Positions 5,381 through 12,076 of a stretch of 32,582 nucleotides of DNA are shown here, piece by piece. Below the pieces are notes generated by a model, which was not told the origin of the DNA, did no database searches, and saw only the letters and a list, made by a program, of their open reading frames with translations. The DNA comes from an uncultured bacterium. GTDB lineage: Bacteria > Bacillota > Negativicutes > Acidaminococcales > Acidaminococcaceae. Within the stretch, counting starts at the first letter, position 1. Every line of letters begins with the position of its first letter. The stretch is from contig CAJMQS010000024.1 of assembly GCA_905215645.1 (NCBI GenBank), positions 1-32,582 on the forward strand, given 5' to 3'. Both the position numbers and the translations under genes were made by a program.

Positions 5381-7846
5381 ATGGAAAGAAAAGATATCGA
5401 ACTCTTGTCCCCAGCCGGAACCTGGGCTGCTCTGGAGGCAGCTGTCTTTGCCGGAGCCGATGCGGTGTACCTGGGAGGCAGCCATTTCGGCGCCCGGGCT
5501 TATGCAGAGAATTTCGGACCGGAGGAAATGACCCGGGCTATCCAGTTCGCCCATCTCCACCGGGTGAAGATCTATGTGACGGTGAATACCCTGGTGGATG
5601 ATGGAGAGATGCCTGCCCTGGGAGAATACTTGTGCTTTTTGAGCAACATCGGGGTGGATGGGATCATCGTCCAAGACCTGGGGGTGATCCGGGTGGCCCG
5701 GCAGGTGGCTCCGGAACTGCCCCTCCATGCCAGCACCCAGATGACGGTGACCAATTCCGCCGGAGCCTTGTTCACTTACCACAACGGCATGGAACAGGCA
5801 GTGGTGGCCCGGGAAACTTCCCTGAAAGACCTGAAGACCGTATGCTCCCTTACTCCTGGGAAAATCGAAGGCTTCATGCATGGAGCCCTGTGCGTGTGCT
5901 ACAGCGGCCAGTGCCTCATGAGCAGCTTGATCGGGGGACGCAGCGGCAACCGGGGCCGGTGTGCCCAGCCCTGCCGGCTGCCCTATACCTTGGTGGATAA
6001 AGCAGGGAAGGACATGCTGGCCAAGGTGGACGCGGGCCATTACCTGTTGTCCCCCAAAGACTTGAACACCCTGGATGTGCTGCCGGAACTGATCGAAACA
6101 GGGATCCATTCCTTTAAGATCGAAGGCCGGATGAAGCGGCCGGAATATGTGGCGGTGGTGACGGACATCTACCGCCGTGCAATCGACAGCTATCTGGCCG
6201 GCCATTATGAAGTGCCCCAGGAAGACCGGGACAACATCGAACAGATCTTCAACCGGGATTTTACCACCGCTTATATGGTGAGTCGACCCGGCCGGACCAT
6301 GATGAGCGACCGGCGTCCCAACAACCGGGGGGTACTCCTAGGACGGGTCCAGAGCTTCAGCAAGGACCATACGGCTGGTACGTTGAAGCTGGATCGGGAC
6401 CTGCACCTGGGAGACGGACTGGAATTCTGGGTCAGCGTGGGAGGCCGGGTAGGCACCTCGGTGGAACACATGACTGTGGACGGAAAACCGGTGCCGGCGG
6501 CTCGGGCAGGCAGCAGCGTCACCATCCCGGTGCCCCGAGGGATCCGGCTCAACGACCGGGTGTTCCGTACTTATGACAACAAACTGATGCAGTATGCGGC
6601 CCAGTATTTCGGGGAAGACCACAAGAAACGAATCCCCCTGTATGCAGAAGTCACCGCCCATCTGGGGCAGCCCATGGAAGTGAGGCTGACCGATGAAGAA
6701 GGGAATACCGGCTCTGCCCAAACTGGATTCATCGTGGAAAAGGCCCGGAAGCATGCTTTGGATGAAGCGGCTGTGAAAAAGCAGCTGGACCGGCTGGGGA
6801 CCACGGAATTCTCTCTGGGAGAACTGGTCTGCCATTTGGATGAGGGTGTGATGGTGCCCATGAGCGAAATCAATGAAGCCCGCCGGGCCGCAGTGGAAGA
6901 ACTGACCCAGAAGAGGCTGGATGCTTTTTTGCCGCCTCGGAAGAGGGCCGTGTGGCACAAGGAGGTGCTCCGTCAGCGGGAAAACCATGGCACCCGGAAA
7001 CACAGCCAGCTCAGCGTCCAGGTAGATACCCTGGAAAAGGCCAAGGTGGCCCTGGACGCCGGCGCCGATGTGCTGTTGGTGGGAGGGGACAGCTATACCC
7101 TGCCGCTTCTCACTTTGGAAGATTATCGGACCATCAGCGGGTGGACCCGGGCTCGGGGGAAACAGTGGCTGGCGGCCACCAGCCGGATCGTCGGCGAAGG
7201 GCAGCTGAAGTATTTCCGGAACGCTCTGGCCCAGTGGGCGGCCCTCCAACCGGACGGGTTCCTGATCGCCAACAACGGGCTGGTGGAAATGGCCCGGGAT
7301 CTGGGACTTCCTCTGTGGCTGGATTATGATATGAACGCCTACAACAGCCAGAGCATCCTGTTCTGGCAGGAACAGGGCTTTGCAGGGATTACCCTGTCCC
7401 CGGAACTGACCCTCCAGCAAGTGGGAGAACTGGTGAAGAAGAGCCCTCTTCCCATTGAATGTCTGGCGGAAGGGGCCCTGGAAATGATGGTCAGCGAATA
7501 CTGTGTGGAAGGGAGCTTCCTGGGGAACCTGCACAAAGGGTCCTGCAGCTTCCACTGCAAAGAACAGGGGTTCCTGGAAGACCGGAAGAAGGAAAAGTTC
7601 CCCCTGAAGCAGGACCAGTTCGGCCGGATGCATGTACTCAACGGCCATCCGTTATCCATGCTGGCCAATGTGCCGGACATGGAAAAGGCCGGGATCGCCC
7701 GGCTGCGGATCGACGGACGGGGATACACCGCCGAAGAGCTGGGTGAATTGACCGCCCTGTACCGGGGTGTACTGGACGGGGACACCAAAGTGGAAGAAAA
7801 CCGTCCTCACACCACCCGGGGACATTATTTCCGGGGAGTTTTGTAA
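5381..7846 (+). CDS. U32 family protein (RlhA/TrhP-type RNA hydroxylation, long form)
   Basis: 821 residues. Although named peptidase U32, family members RlhA and TrhP are known to take part in prephenate-dependent hydroxylation of 23S rRNA or tRNA. The N-terminal domain (about 1-300) starts ELLSPAGTWAALEAAVFAGADAVYLGG and carries the U32 signature EGFMHGALCVCYSGQCLMSS followed by GNRGRCAQPC; Cys 171, 173, 178, 194 and 198 are candidates for Fe-S ligands. A middle beta-rich part (about 300-450) fits DUF3656, and a second barrel-like part (about 535-800) begins VQVDTLEKAKVALDAGADVLLVGG. The length matches the long Firmicutes form. GAAGGAGC precedes the ATG, and the gene has its own promoter. 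Which RNA it modifies cannot be told from the sequence. Confidence 0.88.
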   Translation: MERKDIELLSPAGTWAALEAAVFAGADAVYLGGSHFGARAYAENFGPEEMTRAIQFAHLHRVKIYVTVNTLVDDGEMPALGEYLCFLSNIGVDGIIVQDLGVIRVARQVAPELPLHASTQMTVTNSAGALFTYHNGMEQAVVARETSLKDLKTVCSLTPGKIEGFMHGALCVCYSGQCLMSSLIGGRSGNRGRCAQPCRLPYTLVDKAGKDMLAKVDAGHYLLSPKDLNTLDVLPELIETGIHSFKIEGRMKRPEYVAVVTDIYRRAIDSYLAGHYEVPQEDRDNIEQIFNRDFTTAYMVSRPGRTMMSDRRPNNRGVLLGRVQSFSKDHTAGTLKLDRDLHLGDGLEFWVSVGGRVGTSVEHMTVDGKPVPAARAGSSVTIPVPRGIRLNDRVFRTYDNKLMQYAAQYFGEDHKKRIPLYAEVTAHLGQPMEVRLTDEEGNTGSAQTGFIVEKARKHALDEAAVKKQLDRLGTTEFSLGELVCHLDEGVMVPMSEINEARRAAVEELTQKRLDAFLPPRKRAVWHKEVLRQRENHGTRKHSQLSVQVDTLEKAKVALDAGADVLLVGGDSYTLPLLTLEDYRTISGWTRARGKQWLAATSRIVGEGQLKYFRNALAQWAALQPDGFLIANNGLVEMARDLGLPLWLDYDMNAYNSQSILFWQEQGFAGITLSPELTLQQVGELVKKSPLPIECLAEGALEMMVSEYCVEGSFLGNLHKGSCSFHCKEQGFLEDRKKEKFPLKQDQFGRMHVLNGHPLSMLANVPDMEKAGIARLRIDGRGYTAEELGELTALYRGVLDGDTKVEENRPHTTRGHYFRGVL

Positions 7847-7851
7847 AAAAC

Positions 7852-7908
7852 AGCCAGCAGTCAGCGGCCAGCGGCGGTCGGAAACCTGCCTTTGGCTGCT
7901 GGCTTTTT
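7852..7908 (+). terminator. Wide-loop terminator between the U32 gene and mutS2
   Basis: AGCCAGCAG (7852-7860) pairs with CTGCTGGCT (7896-7904), followed by TTTTT. The long loop contains degenerate 7-bp units (CAGCCAG, CAGTCAG, CGGCCAG), echoing the heptad runs of the larger repeats. No promoter is seen before mutS2, so read-through may supply its transcript. Confidence 0.55.
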
Positions 7909-7926
7909 GAGGATAAAGGAGATACC

Positions 7927-10299
7927 ATGGCAAAATTTGCTGTCAATACTTTGGAATTCGATAAGGTGAAGGCCCTCCTGGCGGACCAGGCAGGGACTTC
8001 CTTGGGCCGGAGACTGGCCCTGGACCTGGCGAGCTCCAGCCGGTTCGAACAGGTGAAACTGGCCCAGGAAGAGACCGCCGAAGCCGTCCAGCTGCTGGAC
8101 GAAGGGAAACGGCTGCCCCTGGGGGGCATGACGGATATCAGTCCCCTGGTGAAACGGACCCGGGTGGGGAGCATCCTGGAACCAGAAGATTTCAAGGCCA
8201 TCGGGGATACCATCGATGGGCTCCGTCATCTGAAACAGTTCCTGCTGGAAGACACGGAAAACGCTCCGGCTCTCCGGGATTACGGACCCCAGCTGGGGGA
8301 TTTTACCCGGCTGAGCAAGCAGCTGTCCAGTGCCTTGGATGAAAAGGGCAACATCAAAGACAACGCTTCCGTAAAGCTCCAGGGCCTGCGCACCGGGATC
8401 CTGGCGGCCAAGAACCGGGTGAAGGACAAGCTCACCAATATCTTACACGATCCCAACAATCAGAAATATTTCCAGGATGCCCTGGTGACCATGCGGGAAG
8501 ACCGGTACGTGATCCCCATCAAACAGGAATACCGGCTGAACTTCCCCGGGGTGGTCCATGACCAGAGCGCTAGCGGGGCCACCTTGTTCGTGGAGCCTAT
8601 GGCGGTGGTGAACCTGAACAACGATATCAAGAAATACCGGCTGGAGGAACAGGCGGAAGTGGAACGGATCCTCCGGACCTTGACCGGCCATGTGGGCAGC
8701 GAGGCGGAAAATATCCTCAGCTCCTTGGAAGTGGCGGCTCAGGTGGATCTCATCGGAGCCAAAGCGGCCCTGGCCCAGAAGCTCCATTGCTGCCGGCCCA
8801 TGATGATCCTCCAGCAGCGGCTGCGGATCACTCAGGGACGCCATCCCCTCTTGGACCAGGAAAAGGTGGTGCCTCTGGATATCAACCTGGGAGACGATTT
8901 CACAACCCTTTTGATCACCGGGCCCAATACCGGAGGCAAGACCGTGGCCTTGAAGACCGTGGGGGTGTTCGCCCTCATGGCTCAGGCAGGGATGTTCGTC
9001 CCGGCCCAGGAAGCCATCCTGCCGGTGTTCGGCGGGGTCTATGCGGATATCGGAGATGAACAGAGCATCGAACAGAGCTTGTCCACCTTTTCCGGCCACA
9101 TGAAGAATATGATCTCCATCCTGGAGGAAGTCCAGGAAGGGGATCTGGTGCTGGTGGACGAAGTGTGTGTAGGGACCGACCCCACTGAAGGGGCGGCCTT
9201 GGCCATGGCCATGATCGAGTACCTGTACAACAAAAAGGTCCTCACCATCATGACCACCCACTACAGCGAACTGAAGACTTTTGCCTACGAGCATGAAGGC
9301 ATGGAAAACGCCAGTGTGGAATTCGATCCGGAAACCCTCCGGCCCACCTATAAGCTGCTCATGGGAGTACCCGGCAGTTCCAATGCTTTCTACATCAGCA
9401 AGCGGCTGGGGCTGCCCCAGGAGATTTTGGACGAAGCCAAGACCTTCATCGGGGAAGGCCACAGCAATATGGAACGGGTGCTCCAGAATCTGGAAGGGGA
9501 GCGCCGGGAATACGAAAGCCGGAAGGACGAGATCGCCTCCCTCCAGCGGGAAGCGGAATACCTGAAGAACGAACTGACCCGCCAGAAGCAGGACCTGGAA
9601 AAGAGCCGGAACGCCATTTTGCGGAAGGCCCGGGAACAGGCGGACGAACTGTACCGGAACGCCCGGCGGGAATCCACGTCCATTTTGAAGGAACTGCGGG
9701 CCAACCAGGACATGGTGGAAAGCCGGAAGGTGGAACAGCTGGCGGAACTGTCCCGGAAGGTACTAAATAAGAACTTCTCTATTGACGGAAAGCCTTTGCC
9801 GGAAGGCCAGGGCCTCACCAGCGGCAATGCGGCGGTGGGAAAGAAAGTGTATGTGAAGAAAATCGGCCAGAGCGGCACCATTGTGGCCCTCAATGGCAAG
9901 GAAGTCACCGTGCGGATCGGGATCATGAAGATGAACCTGAAGCTGAAGGACTGCCTGCTGCTGAAGGAAGCTCCCAGCCAGCCCCGGAGCACCCACCGGA
10001 CCCTGAAGCGGAGTACCAGCCAGGGCCACGATCTGTTTGTGAAGAAGGCCCAGGATGCCACGGTGCAGATCGATGTACGGGGAAAGACCGTGGATGAAGC
10101 CATTCCCTATGTGGACAAGGCCATTGACGACGCCCTTTTGGCCGGCATGGACCGGTTCCGGCTGGTTCACGGGAAGGGCACCGGCATGCTCCGGAAAGGC
10201 CTCTTGGAATACCTGGACCAACACCCCAACGTAAAGAAAACAGAAATGGCCCCCCTGAACGAAGGGGGATTCGGGGCGACCATTGTGTGGGTGAAATAA
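7927..10299 (+). CDS. MutS2 (MutS-family ATPase/Smr protein)
   Basis: 790 residues, the normal MutS2 length. MutS2 lacks the mismatch-binding domain of MutS; it has been linked to suppression of recombination and, in Bacillus, to splitting collided ribosomes. An N-terminal helical core (1-300) precedes the ATPase with Walker A GPNTGGKT at 332-339, STFSGHM near 385, Walker B ending in Asp411-Glu412, and THYSELK near 440. A long charged coiled coil (about 510-620), a small KOW-like part (about 632-680) and a C-terminal Smr domain (about 715-790) with DVRG and HGKGTG follow. Odd: after the Walker B Glu the usual LGAGTDP is VCVGTDP. AAGGAG lies before the ATG; a hairpin follows the stop. Confidence 0.95.
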   Translation: MAKFAVNTLEFDKVKALLADQAGTSLGRRLALDLASSSRFEQVKLAQEETAEAVQLLDEGKRLPLGGMTDISPLVKRTRVGSILEPEDFKAIGDTIDGLRHLKQFLLEDTENAPALRDYGPQLGDFTRLSKQLSSALDEKGNIKDNASVKLQGLRTGILAAKNRVKDKLTNILHDPNNQKYFQDALVTMREDRYVIPIKQEYRLNFPGVVHDQSASGATLFVEPMAVVNLNNDIKKYRLEEQAEVERILRTLTGHVGSEAENILSSLEVAAQVDLIGAKAALAQKLHCCRPMMILQQRLRITQGRHPLLDQEKVVPLDINLGDDFTTLLITGPNTGGKTVALKTVGVFALMAQAGMFVPAQEAILPVFGGVYADIGDEQSIEQSLSTFSGHMKNMISILEEVQEGDLVLVDEVCVGTDPTEGAALAMAMIEYLYNKKVLTIMTTHYSELKTFAYEHEGMENASVEFDPETLRPTYKLLMGVPGSSNAFYISKRLGLPQEILDEAKTFIGEGHSNMERVLQNLEGERREYESRKDEIASLQREAEYLKNELTRQKQDLEKSRNAILRKAREQADELYRNARRESTSILKELRANQDMVESRKVEQLAELSRKVLNKNFSIDGKPLPEGQGLTSGNAAVGKKVYVKKIGQSGTIVALNGKEVTVRIGIMKMNLKLKDCLLLKEAPSQPRSTHRTLKRSTSQGHDLFVKKAQDATVQIDVRGKTVDEAIPYVDKAIDDALLAGMDRFRLVHGKGTGMLRKGLLEYLDQHPNVKKTEMAPLNEGGFGATIVWVK

Positions 10300-10303
10300 G
10301 AGA

Positions 10304-10521
10304 GGGGGTGTGAAAAAATTCACACCCCCGGTCACGGGCCGCGAGTCACGGGTCGCGAGCCTGGACGGTTAAACCGTCTGTTCCTTTTCTTTATAATGAC
10401 GAAACAAAATCAACTGGAATCTGCAAAGTGGATTTTCGGTTTGTACCAACAAGCCCGCGACTCACGACCCGCGACCAAAGAGGCTGTGAAGAAATGCATC
10501 GTGCATTTCTTCACAGCCTCT
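10304..10521. repeat. Composite hairpin/heptad element, type B
   Basis: It has the same plan as the type A repeats with different sequence. Left hairpin GGGGGTGTGA/TCACACCCCC (10304-10313 with 10320-10329); four 7-bp units (GTCACGG, GCCGCGA, GTCACGG, GTCGCGA) at about 10331-10360; a core with GACGG/CCGTC and a TATAAT; heptads in inverted orientation (GCGACTC, ACGACCC) at about 10452-10475; and a right hairpin at 10479-10521. It fills the gap between convergent mutS2 and the minus-strand secreted gene. Only one copy is in the window. Confidence 0.7.
10479..10521. terminator. Perfect 20-bp hairpin between convergent genes
   Basis: The arms 10479-10498 and 10502-10521 are perfectly complementary around a 3-nt loop. 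TTTT follows on the + strand and a short TTT on the minus strand, so it can act as a bidirectional terminator. It directly abuts the stop codon of the minus-strand gene. Confidence 0.75.
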
Positions 10522-10523
10522 TT

Positions 10524-10997
10524 TCATTTCACCTCTTCCACCAGCTTTGCCAGCCGGCTCTGGAAGATATCTCCCTGGGTAATGGCGCTGGCGGGTTTCC
10601 ACCAGACCAGGGACTCTCTGGGATTGTTCAGGAAGGTCCGGCTGAACGGGGTGCCGATTTCCCGGGGGGCAGCCCAGGAAAACAGGGTGAGCTGGGGCTT
10701 GAAGACCCCCAGCTGTTCTCCCGTGGGAGCCAGACCGCCCGTCATGGGTTGGACGATGGGGCGCAGAGGGATCTTCTGTACCTGTACCGGCCGGGACGGG
10801 GTCACAGGGGTATAGACGGGAGTAGGGATGGGATTCCGCCGCTGATAATCACCGATGGGCACAGTGGGACGGGGCACCGCAGCTCCGATGCGGCCCGGTT
10901 TGGGCACCGGGATCGCCCCAGCCGCCAGAGCAGAACTGCAGACGGAAAAAGCGGTCAGGATGGTCATAAAAAGCCGTGTCCAGATGGACTGTTTCAT
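10524..10997 (-). CDS. Small secreted proline-rich protein of unknown function
   Basis: 157 residues. The start at 10997 is chosen because AGGTGA lies just upstream and the protein then begins with a proper Sec signal peptide (MKQSIWTRLFMTILTAFSVCSSALAAG); the longer reading frame upstream runs through the promoter and repeats. The mature N-terminal half (about 28-90) is rich in Pro, Val and Arg (IPVPKPGRIG, RPTVPIG, IPTPVYTPVTPSRPVQVQ), as in an extended cell-wall or envelope-spanning linker. The C-terminal half (about 95-157) is more ordered, with LFSWAAPREIGTPFSRTF and ESLVWWKPASAITQGDIFQSRLAKLVEEVK. I recognise no family. It is the only minus-strand gene in the window and is flanked by repeats on both sides. 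Confidence 0.7.
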   Translation of the reverse strand: MKQSIWTRLFMTILTAFSVCSSALAAGAIPVPKPGRIGAAVPRPTVPIGDYQRRNPIPTPVYTPVTPSRPVQVQKIPLRPIVQPMTGGLAPTGEQLGVFKPQLTLFSWAAPREIGTPFSRTFLNNPRESLVWWKPASAITQGDIFQSRLAKLVEEVK

Positions 10998-11019
10998 GGG
11001 AATCACCTCTTTGGTTCCT

Positions 11020-11050
11020 ATTATACCATATTTGGAAGGGGGTGTTGCAA
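11020..11050 (-). promoter_or_regulatory. Promoter of the minus-strand secreted gene
   Basis: On the minus strand TATAAT (11020-11025) is preceded by TGG, an extended -10. A TTGCAA at 11045-11050, 19 bp upstream, lies inside the first TGTTGCA hairpin, so a repeat arm may supply the -35. Confidence 0.6.
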
Positions 11051-11145
11051 CGTTGTGTGCAACACCCTCTAGCTTTGAAGACCGGAGGCGGACGATAAAG
11101 AAGAGTAGGTGTGTTGCAACGTTGTGTGCAACACCCTCTAGCTTT
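11042..11145. repeat. 35-bp direct duplication of a TGTTGCA hairpin
   Basis: Positions 11042-11076 and 11111-11145 are identical over 35 bases and lie 69 bp apart. Each holds a stem built from GTGTTGCA/TGCAACAC. The second copy is the left end of repeat copy 3; the first looks like a detached end-hairpin. Confidence 0.9.
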
Positions 11146-11378
11146 AGAGCCGCATAGCGGCTCAAGTCTGGAATCTGAAGTCTGGCGCCGAATGTTAAAT
11201 TTGCATGCAAATTTTTGAATATGTAGGACCTTTAGACGAAATGATCGCTCAGATTGATTTCGATTCTGGTTTTATATAATCAAAAGGATCCGTCCAGGCA
11301 GGCGGATTCTGTCCTAAAGCTTCCGACTTCAGACTCCTGACTTCCGACTAAGGGGCTGTTGCCCCTGCAACAGCCCTC
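11111..11378 (+). repeat. Dispersed element type A, copy 3 (full)
   Basis: Order: TGTTGCA hairpin (11111-11134), GAGCCGC/GCGGCTC hairpin (11147-11163), three 7-bp units of AGTCTGG type (11165-11185), the 18-bp palindrome AAATTTGCATGCAAATTT (11197-11214), a core shared with the other copies (about 11215-11280), the GGATCCG-type hairpin (about 11283-11310), four heptads of GACTTCC type (about 11320-11350) and a closing hairpin GGGGCTGTTGC/GCAACAGCCCT (11352-11377). It is homologous to 1-137 and, inverted, to 4971-5253. No open reading frame is credible. With the 35-bp duplicate it fills most of the 559-bp gap between the secreted gene and purE. Confidence 0.88.
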
Positions 11379-11380
11379 CC

Positions 11381-11424
11381 CATTTCGAACGATAGTGTAA
11401 CTTATGTTATAAAAGTTCGATAAA
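11381..11424 (+). promoter_or_regulatory. Two inverted PurBox-like sites before purE
   Basis: CGAAC at 11386-11390 and GTTCG at 11415-11419 form an inverted pair in AT-rich flanks. Aligned to the Bacillus PurR box (AWWWCCGAACWWT, as I recall it), the two match at about 10 and 11 of 13 positions, and the boxes are about 16 bp apart, the spacing known for PurR operators. They end just upstream of the -35. This suggests PRPP-responsive PurR control, but no purR gene is in the window. Confidence 0.5.
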
Positions 11425-11427
11425 ACA

Positions 11428-11456
11428 TTGACAGGGAAACAGTCCATTGATAGAAT
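11428..11456 (+). promoter_or_regulatory. Strong promoter of the purine operon
   Basis: TTGACA (11428-11433), a 17-bp spacer and TAGAAT (11451-11456). Transcription would start near 11463, giving a leader of about 95 nt before purE. No purine riboswitch core is seen in this leader. Confidence 0.85.
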
Positions 11457-11469
11457 AGGAGGAGAAAAA

Positions 11470-11493
11470 ATGATTGTGGTGGTTTGGCTCTGA
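11470..11493 (+). CDS. Possible 7-codon leader peptide (MIVVVWL)
   Basis: An AGGAGGAG ribosome site sits seven bases before an ATG that opens a seven-codon frame ending in TGA, between the purine promoter and purE. The strong ribosome site is otherwise unexplained because purE has its own GGAGGTG. It could be a regulatory upstream frame or chance. A GGGCC stretch and six T follow at 11528-11537, but no good stem is seen. Confidence 0.3.
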   Translation: MIVVVWL

Positions 11494-11556
11494 GAAACTT
11501 GAACACTGGCTGTGCGGGCGGTATCAAGGGCCTTTTTTCATTGGAGGTGCTCACGA

Positions 11557-12060
11557 ATGAAAGTAGCAATTATCATGGGAAGCAATTCGGACTGGCCGGT
11601 ACTGGAACCTGCGGAAAAGACCCTGAAGGAATTCGGGATAGAAGTGGAAGTGGTCGTGGCCAGTGCCCACCGGACTCCGGAATTGGTCAAGGAATTTGCC
11701 GCCGGTGCCCGTGACCGGGGAGTAGAAGCCATCATCGCCGCCGCCGGGGCTGCGGCCCATCTGGGCGGTGTGATCGCATCCTACACCACCCTGCCGGTAA
11801 TCGGGATCCCCATCAATGCTACTCCCCTCAATGGGATGGATTCTCTCCTGAGCTTCGTCCAGATGCCTTCCGGGATCCCTGTGGCCACCATGGCCATCAA
11901 CGGGGCCAAGAATGCGGCTATCTTCGCGGTGGAGATCCTGGCCGGGGCCCATCCGGAACTGGTGAAGAAACTGGCAGATGCCAGGGTGAAGATGCAGGAA
12001 GAAGTGAAGGCCAAAGGAGAAAAACTGGCCCAGGCCAGAGCTGCCGCTGCCAAGGCATAA
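11557..12060 (+). CDS. N5-carboxyaminoimidazole ribonucleotide mutase (class I PurE)
   Basis: 167 residues. It converts N5-CAIR to CAIR in purine synthesis and works with PurK in bacteria. Family motifs are intact: GSNSDWP near residue 8, SAHRTPE near 40, AGAAAHLGGVIASYTTLPVIG near 70, GMDSLLSFVQMPSGIPVAT near 100. The start at 11557 is chosen over an in-frame ATG 45 bases upstream because GGAGGTG precedes it and the family begins at MKVAIIMGS. The C-terminus carries an Ala/Lys-rich helical tail. It is the first gene of the purine operon, 16 bp before purF. purK is not in this window. Confidence 0.96.
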   Translation: MKVAIIMGSNSDWPVLEPAEKTLKEFGIEVEVVVASAHRTPELVKEFAAGARDRGVEAIIAAAGAAAHLGGVIASYTTLPVIGIPINATPLNGMDSLLSFVQMPSGIPVATMAINGAKNAAIFAVEILAGAHPELVKKLADARVKMQEEVKAKGEKLAQARAAAAKA

Positions 12061-12076
12061 AGAAACGGGAGGAATT

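Noticed and set aside
10304..10329. Intrinsic terminator for mutS2
   Set aside because: The stem is good but no T-run follows on either strand; it is treated as the left end of the type B repeat. The 10479-10521 hairpin is a better terminator.
11463..11556. Purine riboswitch before purE
   Set aside because: No paired stems with the conserved purine-aptamer loop sequences can be found in the leader.
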